Source: Arthrobacter sp. EpRS71 | GTDB lineage: Bacteria > Actinomycetota > Actinomycetes > Actinomycetales > Micrococcaceae | Assembly (NCBI RefSeq): GCF_001512285.1 | Contig: NZ_LNUV01000006.1 | Location: forward strand, 1,159,273-1,223,272 | Length of the DNA: 64,000 nucleotides | Direction of reading: 5' to 3' | Part shown: in pieces, positions 50,277-59,467 of the stretch | Layout of the letters: every line of letters begins with the position of its first letter | Numbering within the stretch: position 1 is the first letter of the stretch | Notes under the pieces: generated by a model | What the model was told of the DNA's origin: nothing | Databases searched by the model: none | The model's input: only the letters and a program-made list of their open reading frames with translations | Position numbers and translations under genes: made by a program

Positions 50277-50439
50277 TAACTGCCAAAGGCGGGCACCCGG
50301 ACCTCGGGAAGCTATCTACCAGGCGCAACTTAACCTTCATCGCACATGCTGAAGCCTGGTAACCAAGCTAACTGGAGCTCATCTCTGTAGCGCCCCCAAA
50401 CAGGTCACCTGGCTTCCTCAGCACTAAGGAAGTCGCAAC
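50277..50439 (+). promoter_or_regulatory. Structured leader masking the guaD ribosome binding site
   Basis: Between a TACGCT -10-like element (about 50270) and the guaD ATG. Stems visible by eye: CCCG/CGGG at about 50296-50308, ACCAGGC (50318-50324) with GCCTGGT (50354-50360), and the terminal CTTCCT (50413-50418) with AGGAAG (50427-50432), the latter being the guaD Shine-Dalgarno sequence. This is the layout of a translational riboswitch or protein-binding leader. It does not match the purine riboswitch core I know. Confidence 0.5.
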
Positions 50440-50934
50440 ATGAGTACAACCGTCACGGCCGAGCAATTCCTGGCCACATCCATTGAGCTGGCAACAGCCA
50501 ATGTCCTTAACAGTGGAGGCCCCTTCGGCGCCCTCATTGTCACCGCGGACGGACGAGCCTTCGAAGGCGTCAACCGCGTCACCGCAACGAACGATCCCAC
50601 CGCACACGCAGAAGTCACGGCCATCCGTAACGCCTGCCGCGAACTGGGAACCTTCGATCTCAGCGGAGCAACCCTTTACACCAGCTGCGAGCCATGCCCC
50701 ATGTGCCTGGCTTCCGCTCTCTGGGCACGCGTGGACCGCGTGTTCTTTGCCGCAGACCGTCACGACGCCGCATCCGTTGGCTTTGACGACGCCGTCTTCT
50801 ACGAGTACTTCGAGAACGACAACCGGGACGCGCTGATGCCGGTAGCCAAGCTGGAACTGGGCGACCCCCAGGCTCCGGAGGCCCTCCAGCCGTTCACCAC
50901 ATGGAACACGCTTGATTCCAGGATTGACTACTAG
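50440..50934 (+). CDS. Guanine deaminase (nucleoside deaminase family)
   Basis: A 164-residue zinc deaminase turning guanine into xanthine. HAEVTAIRNAC carries the His ligand and catalytic Glu, and CEPCPMCLASALW carries the two Cys ligands. The NDPTAHAE and ATLYTSCEPC contexts are those of bacterial GuaD. AGGAAG lies 7 nt before the ATG and can be hidden in a hairpin. The AzgA permease starts 15 nt downstream, so uptake and deamination are co-expressed. Two unrelated deaminases (this and the amidohydrolase at 48684) are divergently arranged. Confidence 0.93.
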   Translation: MSTTVTAEQFLATSIELATANVLNSGGPFGALIVTADGRAFEGVNRVTATNDPTAHAEVTAIRNACRELGTFDLSGATLYTSCEPCPMCLASALWARVDRVFFAADRHDAASVGFDDAVFYEYFENDNRDALMPVAKLELGDPQAPEALQPFTTWNTLDSRIDY

Positions 50935-50949
50935 GGCCCGGTGGCTGAC

Positions 50950-52494
50950 ATGACAATCCTGGACAATTCAGCTGAAAAGCAGGCTGCACTCTTTCCCCAA
51001 GGAGAGGGCGCAGAGCCCACAGCTGCAAAGCACACGGCAACCGGCAACAGCAAGCCGCCGGTGTCGAACTCCTTTCTGGACAAGTTCTTCCAGATCTCCA
51101 AACGTGGCTCAACGTTGGCCCGTGAATTCCGCGGCGGCCTGGTCACCTTCTTCACCATGGCGTACATCGTCATCCTCAACCCGCTCATCCTGGGTGGTTT
51201 CTCGGCAGACAACGCCCCTGTTGACGTGGCTGGGGGCTGGCTCTCGGCTGCGCAGGTTGGCGCTGTCACCGGCCTGACTGCCGGCGTCATGACCATCGTT
51301 TTCGGTCTCGTCGCCAACCTGCCGTTCGGCCTGGCCGCCGGCTTGGGCATCAACTCCTTCCTCGCCGTCGCAGTCATTCAGGAAGTCACATGGCCCGAAG
51401 CCATGGGCCTGGTGGTCATCAACGGCATCCTGATTGTCCTCTTCGGTGCCACCGGCGCCCGGACGGCGATCTTCAAAGCAGTCCCCAAGGAGCTCAAGGC
51501 CGCCATCACCGTTGGCATCGGCCTGTTCATTGCCTTCATCGGCTTCGTGGATTCCGGATTCGTTCGCGCAACAACGGGCGGCCCTCCGGTCCAGCTGGGG
51601 GACAACGGCTCCATCACGTCCATCCCCACCCTCGTCTTCATTGTTGGACTGCTGACCATGGGCATCCTCGTGGCACGCAAGATCCAGGGCGGCTTGCTGA
51701 TCGGCATCGTCGCCACCACTGTCCTCGCCGCTGTTGCCGAGGCCGTGTTCCACATCGGTCCCGGTACCGCCGACAACCCCGGCGGCTGGCACCTCAACGT
51801 ACCTATCCTGTCCAGCCAGCTCGTTTCGGTTCCGGACCTGAGCCTGGTGGGCCAGTTCGATCTCTTCGGTTCATTCGCCAGGATCGGCGGATTGGCTGCC
51901 ACCATGTTGGTCTTCACCTTGGTGTTCACCAACTTCTTCGACGCCATGGGCACCATGACGGGCCTGGCCAAGAGCGCCGGCGTGGCACACAAGGACGGTA
52001 CGTTCCCCAAACTGAAGTCGGCCTTCATTGTTGAAGGCATGGGCGCAGTGGTGGGCGGCGCAACGTCCGGTTCGTCCAACACCGTGTACATCGACTCGGC
52101 CGCGGGCATTGGCGAAGGCGCACGCACCGGCCTGGCCTCGGTGGTCACCGGCTTGCTGTTCCTGGGCTCCATGTTCTTCACACCGCTCACCTCGGTTGTT
52201 CCGTTGGAAGTAGCAGCAGCAGCCCTGGTGGTGGTGGGTGCCATGATGATGGCGCAGATCCGCGAGATCAAGTTCACCAAGTTCTCGATTGCCCTCCCGG
52301 CCTTCCTGACCATCGTGACCATGCCGCTGACGTACTCCATCGCCAACGGCATCGGCGTCGGGTTCATCTCCTTCGCCGTGATCAGCGCGGCGTCGGGCAA
52401 AGCCAAGAAAGTACACCCGCTCATGTGGGTGGTCACGGCAGGCTTCATCATCTACTTCGCCCGCGGCCCGATCAACACCCTGATGGGCGTCTAG
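50950..52494 (+). CDS. AzgA family adenine/guanine/hypoxanthine permease
   Basis: A 514-residue NCS2/AzgA-type purine importer with about 13-14 helices after a 45-residue hydrophilic N-terminus. Family motifs: GGLVTFFTMAYIVILNP, LPFGLAAGLGINSFLA, NFFDAMGTMTGLAKSAG, and GSSNTVYIDSAAGIGEGARTGL (core AAGIGEGARTGL). The ATG at 50950 follows GGTGG by 5 nt; a GTG at 50941 is an alternative. Same operon as guanine deaminase. The 345 nt after it (52495-52839) hold two GC-rich inverted repeats and the xdhC promoter but no gene. Confidence 0.94.
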   Translation: MTILDNSAEKQAALFPQGEGAEPTAAKHTATGNSKPPVSNSFLDKFFQISKRGSTLAREFRGGLVTFFTMAYIVILNPLILGGFSADNAPVDVAGGWLSAAQVGAVTGLTAGVMTIVFGLVANLPFGLAAGLGINSFLAVAVIQEVTWPEAMGLVVINGILIVLFGATGARTAIFKAVPKELKAAITVGIGLFIAFIGFVDSGFVRATTGGPPVQLGDNGSITSIPTLVFIVGLLTMGILVARKIQGGLLIGIVATTVLAAVAEAVFHIGPGTADNPGGWHLNVPILSSQLVSVPDLSLVGQFDLFGSFARIGGLAATMLVFTLVFTNFFDAMGTMTGLAKSAGVAHKDGTFPKLKSAFIVEGMGAVVGGATSGSSNTVYIDSAAGIGEGARTGLASVVTGLLFLGSMFFTPLTSVVPLEVAAAALVVVGAMMMAQIREIKFTKFSIALPAFLTIVTMPLTYSIANGIGVGFISFAVISAASGKAKKVHPLMWVVTAGFIIYFARGPINTLMGV

Positions 52495-52658
52495 CCCGGA
52501 GCCTCACCCCGCGCCGGCGGGCACCCTTCCGGCACTTCGATCGGCGGTCCGCCGGTGCCCACCGCACGAATAGGCGTCCGCCGTCGTCGTAATTCCCGAA
52601 CTTTGCGGACGGGAAAAGGCACGACGGCGGGCGGCGGTGGAGCCGGACGCTCCGTCAG

Positions 52659-52697
52659 GGAACGGGGGCAGGGAGATGAAGCCCTTGCCCCCGTTCC
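52659..52697 (+). terminator. 15-bp hairpin downstream of the purine permease
   Basis: GGAACGGGGGCAGGG (52659-52673) pairs with 52682-52697 with a single bulge. Further upstream CCGCCGTCGTCGT (about 52568) and ACGACGGCGGGCGG (52621) form another possible stem. No T-run; terminator-like. Confidence 0.55.
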
Positions 52698-52839
52698 TAT
52701 GAACTCTTGCTGATTGAACTTTTACTGATTAACCGCGACTTCCCCTCAACATCCTCTGGAAATGAGAATATGGGGCAAGATCGCGCACTGCTCCGGCCGG
52801 GCCACCTGGCCGGGACACCTGGAATAAGGATGTGTTGCC

Positions 52840-54099
52840 ATGCTGGATCTGATGCCTTCACTGGGCAGCTGGCGGCCTGCGGTCTCCGGCCAATTGTGTG
52901 CTGTGGCCACGATCGTAGGGACCGGCGGCTCCGTGCCGCGGCCCCTGGGGACCTCCATGATGGTCTCCGAAGACGGCGAAATCCTGGGCAGCTTGTCCGG
53001 AGGTTGCGTGGAAGGCGCCGTGGTGGAGGCGGCCTTGGAAGCAATGCGCGACGGCGGCCCTCGCCTTGAGTCGTTCGGCTACAGCTCCGAGGACGCGTTC
53101 GTCGTCGGGCTCACCTGTGGAGGGGAACTGGAAGTCCATATCCAACCCCTCAGCGCTGGTTCTGCCGAACTTTCCGTGCTTGCTGAAACTCAGCACCCTG
53201 CGGCCCTGATCCGCCGGCTCGATTCCCAGGGCGGAGTCATGGTGGTCCATGATCCTGTCCGGTTCCGGGCCATGGAATCCGAGGAACTCGCCATATTGTT
53301 GGGCGACCACCCCTCCACACTCTTCGCCGCCGCTGCCCAGTTGGAGCCGCTGCTCCAGGGCGGGCGGGCCGGCCTGGTCCGCCTGGCACCGCCGGAGGGA
53401 TGCATCGACGGCTGGATGACCACCGAAAGGCTGGCCATGCCTCCTCAGGAAGAAGCCCAGCCGGAGCCCATCACGCTGTTTGTCGAAAGCCGTTTGCCGG
53501 CTGCACGGATGCTGATCTTCGGTGCCAACGACTTTAGTGCGGCCCTTCTGCCTGCCGGGCAGCTCCTCGGTTACAACGTGACCCTCTGCGATGCCCGGTC
53601 TGCCTTCTCGACGCAGAGCCGCTTTGCAGGAGCAGACCAAGTGGTGACCGACTGGCCGGACCGTTACCTCGAAACGGAGGCAGCGGCAGGACGCATCGAC
53701 TCCCGCACGGTGGTGTGCATCCTGACCCACGACCCCAAGTTCGACGTTCCCTTGATCGAAAGCGCCCTCCGCTTGAGGCTCGCTTACGTGGGGGCCATGG
53801 GCTCGCGGCGCAGCCACCGCCAACGGATCGATGCGTTGCTGGATGCAGGCACACCGTTGGAGTCTTTGGAACGGCTGCACTCGCCCATCGGCCTGAACCT
53901 CGGCGCGGTGACTCCCGCCGAAGTCGCCGTGTCCATCACGGCAGAAATCATCGCCAACCGCGGTGCCGCCGGACAAGCCAGCACACCCGGGTTCCCTTCC
54001 CTCAGGGACAGCACCGGCCCGATTCACCCAGCCCCGGTTAATCCATCCCCGATCCCGGCGGCTACCCAACACCTCACTCAGGAGGACCCATGGACATGA
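52840..54099 (+). CDS. XdhC family protein (molybdenum cofactor insertion/sulfuration chaperone)
   Basis: 419 residues with the two XdhC parts: the N-terminal CoxI-like domain (ATIVGTGGSVPRPLGTSMMV, then GSLSGGCVEGAVVEAA) and a C-terminal Rossmann-like domain (LIFGANDFSAALLPAGQLLGY, LTHDPKFDVPLI, YVGAMGSRRSHRQR). XdhC binds the molybdenum cofactor, helps its sulfuration and inserts it into xanthine dehydrogenase. The last 45 residues are a Pro/Ser/Ala tail that overlaps the next gene by 10 nt. First gene of the xdh operon. Confidence 0.9.
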   Translation: MLDLMPSLGSWRPAVSGQLCAVATIVGTGGSVPRPLGTSMMVSEDGEILGSLSGGCVEGAVVEAALEAMRDGGPRLESFGYSSEDAFVVGLTCGGELEVHIQPLSAGSAELSVLAETQHPAALIRRLDSQGGVMVVHDPVRFRAMESEELAILLGDHPSTLFAAAAQLEPLLQGGRAGLVRLAPPEGCIDGWMTTERLAMPPQEEAQPEPITLFVESRLPAARMLIFGANDFSAALLPAGQLLGYNVTLCDARSAFSTQSRFAGADQVVTDWPDRYLETEAAAGRIDSRTVVCILTHDPKFDVPLIESALRLRLAYVGAMGSRRSHRQRIDALLDAGTPLESLERLHSPIGLNLGAVTPAEVAVSITAEIIANRGAAGQASTPGFPSLRDSTGPIHPAPVNPSPIPAATQHLTQEDPWT

Positions 54100-55037
54100 A
54101 CACCATCGAGGCCGTGGTCCCCACCACGGACCCGGCACAGTGGCGCGACGGCGACGCCTGGCTCGCCGGAGGCACTGTCCTTTTCTCCTACGGCAGCACC
54201 GTCCTGAAGCGGCTCCTTGACCTCGGACAAGCGGACTGGCCTGCCATCAGTGTCACGGATGCGGGCATCGAACTGGCCGCAACCTGCACCGTCGCTGAGC
54301 TCTACGCCTTGCCGGTATCCACGGAAACAGCCAATCGAGAATGGCCGGGACTGGCACTGATCCGCCCATGCTGCGACTCGTTCGTGGCCTCGTTCAAGAT
54401 CTGGAACATGTCCACGGTAGGTGGCAACATTTGCACCGGCCTCCCGGCAGGACCCATGACCTCACTGTGCGCAGGACTGGACGGCGTGGCCACCATCTTC
54501 AGCCCGGACGGAACCAGCCGGACAGTCCCGGTGGCGGACGTCGTCACGGGGGATATGCAGACTGTCCTGGCCCCGGGGGAGTTGCTCCGCAGCATCCAGC
54601 TGTCAGCCACCGCGCTCTCCGCAAGAGTGGCTTTCCGGCGTTTGTCGCTCAGCAACCTCGGCCGTTCCGGTGTGCTCCTGATCGGACGGCTCGACCCCGA
54701 CGGCAGCCTGATCATCACCGTCACCGCCTCCACCAAACGGCCCGTGCAACTGAGGTTCCCCACCGGGCAGGTTCCCGACGCCGGGACGCTGGCTGACGCC
54801 GTCGGCGATTCCATTCCCTGGCCGCTGTACCACGACGACATCCACGGGCTCCCTGCCTGGCGGCGGGACATGACGCTCAAGCTTGCCGAAGAGATCAGGG
54901 CGGAGCTCCTGGGCGAGTCCATGAGCGTGTCCGGTGATTTTTGGCCGCCGCATGCCACCTCGCCCCAGCCGTCCACCCAGCCAGCCACGCAAGCGAAAAC
55001 ACCAAACGCCCAGAAGGAGGCCCGCAATGGCAATTGA
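54090..55037 (+). CDS. Xanthine dehydrogenase FAD-binding subunit
   Basis: A 315-residue member of the CO dehydrogenase FAD-binding/XdhB family. DAWLAGGTVLFSYG is the FAD pyrophosphate site and MSTVGGNICTGLPAGPM is the second FAD motif. A C-terminal Pro/Thr/Gln tail overlaps the start of the large subunit by 11 nt. It passes electrons from the iron-sulphur clusters to NAD or another acceptor. Confidence 0.9.
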   Translation: MDMNTIEAVVPTTDPAQWRDGDAWLAGGTVLFSYGSTVLKRLLDLGQADWPAISVTDAGIELAATCTVAELYALPVSTETANREWPGLALIRPCCDSFVASFKIWNMSTVGGNICTGLPAGPMTSLCAGLDGVATIFSPDGTSRTVPVADVVTGDMQTVLAPGELLRSIQLSATALSARVAFRRLSLSNLGRSGVLLIGRLDPDGSLIITVTASTKRPVQLRFPTGQVPDAGTLADAVGDSIPWPLYHDDIHGLPAWRRDMTLKLAEEIRAELLGESMSVSGDFWPPHATSPQPSTQPATQAKTPNAQKEARNGN

Positions 55038-57873
55038 GATCAATGGTTCTGCCTCGCAGGCCACACCCCGCCCAGGACAATGCCTCCGCACCTTCCTCCG
55101 CGAGGAGGGCAACTTCGGCGTCAAGAAAGGATGCGACGGCGGTGACTGCGGTGCCTGCACGGTCCACGTCGACGGCACCCCCGTTCACAGCTGCATCTAC
55201 CCGGCAGTCCGTGCCGAGGGCAAAGCCGTCACCACCATCGAAGGCCTTGCTTCCGCGGACGGTCTTCACCCTGTGCAGGAGCAGTTCTTGGAGGCCCAGG
55301 GGTTCCAGTGCGGTTTCTGCACCGCCGGCATGATGATGACCGCTGCAACGTTCGACGACGAACAACGCGCCAACCTGCCCCGCAACCTCAAGGGCAACCT
55401 GTGCCGCTGCACCGGCTACCGCTCCATTGCGGATGCGGTCTGCGGTCACGGCGGCGGTCACGCGGAAGGCCGCGGCGGGCACCAGCACGACGCCGGAGCT
55501 GACGTTTCGGGGGCGCAAGTAGTTTCGGGGGCGCAGCCACCAGCCGCTGTTCCCGCCACGCCCGGACAGCTCGGCGACGACGTTCCCGCACCCGCCGGCC
55601 ACGCGGTGGTCACCGGAACCGCCCGGTACACCCTTGATGTACCGGCGGAGCAGCTTCCGGGCCTGCTGCAGATGAAGCTCCTGCGTTCGCCGCATCCCCA
55701 TGCCCGGATCGTGTCCATTGACAAGGCTCCGGCACTGGCTGTTCCCGGCGTCGTGGCGGTCTTCACCCATGAGGATGCGCCGGAACTGCTGTTCTCCTCG
55801 GCCCAACACGAGAATTACACTGACGACCCCGATGACACGCGGGTGTTGGATGACGTGGTGCGGTTCATAGGGCAGCGGGTTGCCGCCGTGGTGGCTGAGT
55901 CCGTGGGCGCAGCTGAAGCAGGTGCCCGGGCGCTGGAGGTGCAGTATCAACTCCTTGAGCCGGTGTTCACTCCGCAGGAGGCCATCCTTCCCGGAGCCCC
56001 GGCGATTCATGGGGAAAAGGACGGCGATTTTTCCCGTATTTCCCGCCCGCTCCAGAACGTGGTGGCCGAGGTCCATGCCGAACTCGGCAGCGTTGCTGAC
56101 GGCTTTGCTGCTGCCGACTTTATCCACGAACACACGTACCAAACCCAACGCTTGCAGCACGTGGCCATGGAAACCCACGCCTCCACTGCCTGGGTGGATG
56201 AGGATGGTCGCTTGATGGTCCGGTCCTCCACGCAGGTCCCTTTCCTGGTGAAGAGGACCCTGAGCCGGGTGTTCAACCTGGCGCCGGAGAACATCCGTGT
56301 GGTGGCCGGCCGGGTGGGCGGCGGATTCGGTGGCAAGCAGGAAGTTCTCACCGAAGACCTGGTGGCTCTTGCGGCGCTGGCTCTCCGCAGGCCCGTGCAG
56401 CTGGAGTTCACCCGCACGGAGCAGTTCACGGCAACCACCACCCGTCACCCGTTCACCATCAAGCTCAAGGCCGGCGCCAACAGGGACGGGTATCTGACTG
56501 CGCTCCAGCTGGACGTCCTCACCAACACCGGCGCCTATGGAAACCATGCCCCGGGCGTGATGTTCCACGGCTGCGGCGAGTCCCTGGCTGTCTACAAGTG
56601 CGTCAACAAGAAGGTGGACGCCCACGCCGTCTACACCAACACTGTCCCCGCCGGTGCCTTCCGTGGTTACGGGCTGAGCCAGATGATCTTCGCGATCGAG
56701 TCGGCCATTGACGAACTCGCTATCGGCATAGGCATGGATCCCCTTGAATTCCGGCTCAAGAACATGGTCCGCCCCGGCGATCACATGCTCTCCACCACGC
56801 CCGAGCCCGAAGAAGACGTGCACTACGGAAGCTACGGACTGGACCAGTGTGTTTCCTTGGTCCGGGATGCTCTGGATCGGGGCAAGGAGCGGTACCGGGC
56901 CGCTGGGCTGGATGATCTTGGGCCGGACTGGGTGGTGGGGGAGGGCTCAGCCCTGTCCATGATCGACACCGTCCCGCCCCGCGGCCACTTCGCCCACACC
57001 CGGGTGAGCCTGGAAGCGGACGGAAGGTTCGCCGTCGACGTCGGTACTGCAGAATTCGGGAACGGCACCACCACCGTCCATGCGCAGCTGGCCGCCACGG
57101 CCTTGGCCACCACCGCGTCCAAAGTGGCAGTCCGGCAGTCCGATACCGACCTCGTGGAGCACGACACCGGCGCGTTCGGTTCGGCCGGAACCGTGGTGGC
57201 CGGCAAGGCGACCCTCGGAGCGGCATTGGAACTTGCCACGCGGATCCAGACGGTTGCCGCTTCGCTGACCGGAGCGGCCTTGACGGATTGCCGGCTGGTG
57301 GATGGTGGCGTTGAATGCGGCGATCGGGTGTTGTCTCTGACGGAAATCGTCGACGCCGCCCGGTTGCAAGGCGTTCGACTCGCCACGGACGGCAACTGGG
57401 GAGGGACGCCGCGATCTGTCGCCTTCAACGTCCACGGCTTCAGGGTTGCTGTTAATACGGGAACCGGTGAGCTGCGGATCCTGCAAAGTGTCCAGGCCGC
57501 CGACGCCGGTGTTGTGGTGAATCCGCGGCAGTGCCGGGGCCAGATCGAGGGCGGCATTGCGCAGGCGCTTGGCGCGGTGCTGTATGAGGAAGTGAAAGTG
57601 GACGACGCCGGACGCGTCACCACGGACATCCTGCGGCAGTACCACATACCGTCGTTCGCGGACGTGCCCAGGAGCGAGGTGTACTTCGCTACCACCAACG
57701 ATTCCACTGGCCCTCTGGGGGCAAAGTCGATGAGTGAGAGCCCGTTCAACCCCGTGGCTCCCGCCCTGGCCAACGCCATCCGCAACGCCACGGGGATTCG
57801 TTTCGGCGAGCTGCCCATCGCGCGGGACAAGATCTACCTGGCCCTCCGCGACCGCACCACCGCGCCCGTGTAG
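55027..57873 (+). CDS. Xanthine dehydrogenase, fused iron-sulphur and molybdenum-binding subunit
   Basis: A 948-residue protein combining the two [2Fe-2S] domains (CDGGDCGAC, then CGFCTAGM and CRCTGY, residues 1-165) with the molybdopterin domain (VTGTARYTLDVP, AGRVGGGFGGKQE, GAFRGYG, and near the end GAKSMSESP with the catalytic Glu near residue 903). It oxidises hypoxanthine and xanthine to urate. AGAAGGAGG precedes the ATG at 55027. The order Fe-S then Mo in one chain, with FAD separate, differs from the three-chain or single-chain forms. An Ala/Gly/His linker of about 50 residues joins the parts. Confidence 0.92.
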   Translation: MAIEINGSASQATPRPGQCLRTFLREEGNFGVKKGCDGGDCGACTVHVDGTPVHSCIYPAVRAEGKAVTTIEGLASADGLHPVQEQFLEAQGFQCGFCTAGMMMTAATFDDEQRANLPRNLKGNLCRCTGYRSIADAVCGHGGGHAEGRGGHQHDAGADVSGAQVVSGAQPPAAVPATPGQLGDDVPAPAGHAVVTGTARYTLDVPAEQLPGLLQMKLLRSPHPHARIVSIDKAPALAVPGVVAVFTHEDAPELLFSSAQHENYTDDPDDTRVLDDVVRFIGQRVAAVVAESVGAAEAGARALEVQYQLLEPVFTPQEAILPGAPAIHGEKDGDFSRISRPLQNVVAEVHAELGSVADGFAAADFIHEHTYQTQRLQHVAMETHASTAWVDEDGRLMVRSSTQVPFLVKRTLSRVFNLAPENIRVVAGRVGGGFGGKQEVLTEDLVALAALALRRPVQLEFTRTEQFTATTTRHPFTIKLKAGANRDGYLTALQLDVLTNTGAYGNHAPGVMFHGCGESLAVYKCVNKKVDAHAVYTNTVPAGAFRGYGLSQMIFAIESAIDELAIGIGMDPLEFRLKNMVRPGDHMLSTTPEPEEDVHYGSYGLDQCVSLVRDALDRGKERYRAAGLDDLGPDWVVGEGSALSMIDTVPPRGHFAHTRVSLEADGRFAVDVGTAEFGNGTTTVHAQLAATALATTASKVAVRQSDTDLVEHDTGAFGSAGTVVAGKATLGAALELATRIQTVAASLTGAALTDCRLVDGGVECGDRVLSLTEIVDAARLQGVRLATDGNWGGTPRSVAFNVHGFRVAVNTGTGELRILQSVQAADAGVVVNPRQCRGQIEGGIAQALGAVLYEEVKVDDAGRVTTDILRQYHIPSFADVPRSEVYFATTNDSTGPLGAKSMSESPFNPVAPALANAIRNATGIRFGELPIARDKIYLALRDRTTAPV

Positions 57874-57900
57874 CCCAACTGACCCACCCGCCCGTCTCGA

Positions 57901-57968
57901 ACCCAACTAGGTAGCAGATCAGGTCGTTCCCAGCCCTGAGAACGACCTGATCTGCTACCTACTTGGGT
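57901..57968. repeat. 68-nt palindrome, copy 2 (family C)
   Basis: Left arm from ACCCAACTAGGTAGC at 57901, right arm ending in its near complement at 57968; the inner 19-bp stem (57911-57929 with 57940-57958) is perfect. Same length and arms as 35636-35703. The right arm encodes the last two codons and the stop of the convergent acetyltransferase. Confidence 0.9.
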
Positions 57969-58426
57969 GAAACGGTGAGCTCCATGAACACGCTGTTCGG
58001 GTCCAGGGTGTAATCCCCGAACGGCGGGCACTCCGTGAATCCGTGCCGGGCGTACAGCCTGCGGGCCGGAGCGAAGTAATCCTCGGTTCCTGTCTCCAGG
58101 CTCACGCGCTCGTAACCCAACCGGGCAGCTTCGGTCACAATGTGCTCCAGCATCAGTGTTGCCACACCACGCCCGCGGGCATTGGCGGCGGTGCGCATGG
58201 ACTTGATCTCGGCATGCCCGGCGGACAGCATCTTCAACGCCCCACAACCGAGCAGAACCCCGGCCTCGCGGGCAGTCCAGAACGTGATCGACTCGTGCGA
58301 CAACGCAGAGTGGTCCAAGGCATGGACGCTCTCTGCCGGGGAGGTGGCGAACATATCGGCCAGGTGCTCGCTGAGGAGCTGGTGGACATCAGGGCGCGCG
58401 GGATCGTCAGTTGCAATGCGGATCAT
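57959..58426 (-). CDS. GNAT family N-acetyltransferase
   Basis: A 155-residue GNAT protein: the acetyl-CoA pyrophosphate loop is ARGRGVATLML (about residue 83), preceded by the AEIKSMRT beta strand, and followed by LETGTEDYFAPARRLYARHGF, the usual fifth-helix region. The substrate is unknown, possibly an amino acid or small amine. Convergent with the xdh operon; the stop codon lies in the family C palindrome. The MobA-like gene lies upstream on the same strand (20 nt gap), so they may be cotranscribed. Confidence 0.9.
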   Translation of the reverse strand: MIRIATDDPARPDVHQLLSEHLADMFATSPAESVHALDHSALSHESITFWTAREAGVLLGCGALKMLSAGHAEIKSMRTAANARGRGVATLMLEHIVTEAARLGYERVSLETGTEDYFAPARRLYARHGFTECPPFGDYTLDPNSVFMELTVSPK

Positions 58427-58446
58427 GTCCCCAAATTTACCCGTCG

Positions 58447-59085
58447 CTAGCCGTCCAAAAGATGCAGCTGATCCTTCGTGTCCAGGTCCTGCCCGGAGCA
58501 GAGATCACTGCAGTCCACCAGGTCCACCAGGCCCGGATGCGCTTTGAGGAAGGATCGGGCGCCCGTGTCGCCGTGCGCGGCTGCGGCCGCTTCGGCGCGG
58601 AGTCCGACGTCGAAAATCACCGGGTGCCTGCGTTTCAGGTGGCCGGACTCATCAGGGTAGGCGGCTGCGGTGACCCGGCCGGGACGGTGGCTGCCCAGCA
58701 GCCTGCTCACCGCCGTCGGGGTCAACCCGGGCTGGTCCACCAGCGCCACCATGATGCTGTTTCCTGCCGTGGCCGCGTCAATGCCGGCGCGGAAGGAACC
58801 GGCCATACCTTTGGCCCAGTTCTCGTTGTCCACCACCACATGAGGGGCCAGATCGGTGCTTCGCCTGACGTGGCCGGCCTCAGCACCGAGCACCACCACA
58901 ACTTCGCGGCAACCGCCGTCGAACAACGTGTCGGCGAGGACTTCCACCAAGGTCCTGCCTCGGAAGGGCAGCAGCGCCTTGGGGCCACGACCCAGGCGCG
59001 TTCCTGCGCCCGCAGCGAGCAGCACGCCCGTGGTGGGGGCCGTGCCGGTGTCAGTCATATCCTCACGATACGCGCGGCGGTCCAT
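58447..59085 (-). CDS. MobA-like nucleotidyltransferase (probable molybdopterin cytidylyltransferase)
   Basis: A 212-residue NTP-transferase: LLAAGAGTRLGRGPKALLPFRG is the nucleotide-binding loop, followed by VVVLGAEA, and MVALVDQPGLT with the metal-binding Asp. The order matches MocA/MobA-like enzymes that add CMP or GMP to molybdopterin. Placed next to a xanthine dehydrogenase operon, it probably makes the dinucleotide form of the cofactor that this enzyme family uses. ATG at 59085 (AGGAG 11 nt upstream) or at 59058, where GAGGAT adjoins the ATG; the extra nine residues are not conserved in type. Confidence 0.82.
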   Translation of the reverse strand: MDRRAYREDMTDTGTAPTTGVLLAAGAGTRLGRGPKALLPFRGRTLVEVLADTLFDGGCREVVVVLGAEAGHVRRSTDLAPHVVVDNENWAKGMAGSFRAGIDAATAGNSIMVALVDQPGLTPTAVSRLLGSHRPGRVTAAAYPDESGHLKRRHPVIFDVGLRAEAAAAAHGDTGARSFLKAHPGLVDLVDCSDLCSGQDLDTKDQLHLLDG

Positions 59086-59245
59086 ACGGTCTCTAGCTCC
59101 TGGGTTCTTTCTAAGAGATCTACCGATATCGGTTGTAGATTACCGATCAGTAGGGCTTTTGGTGGCCTGAAATGGCCGATATCGTCTTTGGAGGAGTTAT
59201 GAAGTCAGCTCGGATACGCAACGTCGCGTGAAAGAACAGGGGAAA

Positions 59246-59437
59246 ATGGCTGGCAGTTTTGAAATTCTCAAGGCAGGAACCAACTCATTCAGGTTCAGGC
59301 TAACCGCGGAGGATGGAACGGTTGTGGCAGTGTCGCCACAGTTTCCCAACCTGAAAGCCGTAGTGGCGGGCATCAACGCGGTTCGCGAGAACGCGGCAAC
59401 CGGCTTCGTCGTCGATCGCAGGAATCTGGGCACCTGA
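59246..59437 (+). CDS. YegP family protein (DUF1508)
   Basis: A 63-residue single DUF1508 repeat: AGSFEILKAGTNSFRFRLTAEDGTVVAVSPQF and an N-terminal-amphipathic C-terminal helix with INAVRENA. Family members are small dimeric proteins of unknown role. The ATG at 59246 follows AGGGGA; the GTG at 59228 is less likely. Monocistronic, with a 17-bp hairpin terminator between it and the convergent aceE gene. Confidence 0.85.
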   Translation: MAGSFEILKAGTNSFRFRLTAEDGTVVAVSPQFPNLKAVVAGINAVRENAATGFVVDRRNLGT

Positions 59438-59467
59438 ATCCGGCTCAACAAAACCCGCTCAACCACA

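Noticed and set aside
54895..56823. Minus-strand open frame of 642 codons opposite the xanthine dehydrogenase large subunit
   Set aside because: The plus strand has complete iron-sulphur and molybdenum motifs; the antisense product has none and is low in hydrophobic core residues.
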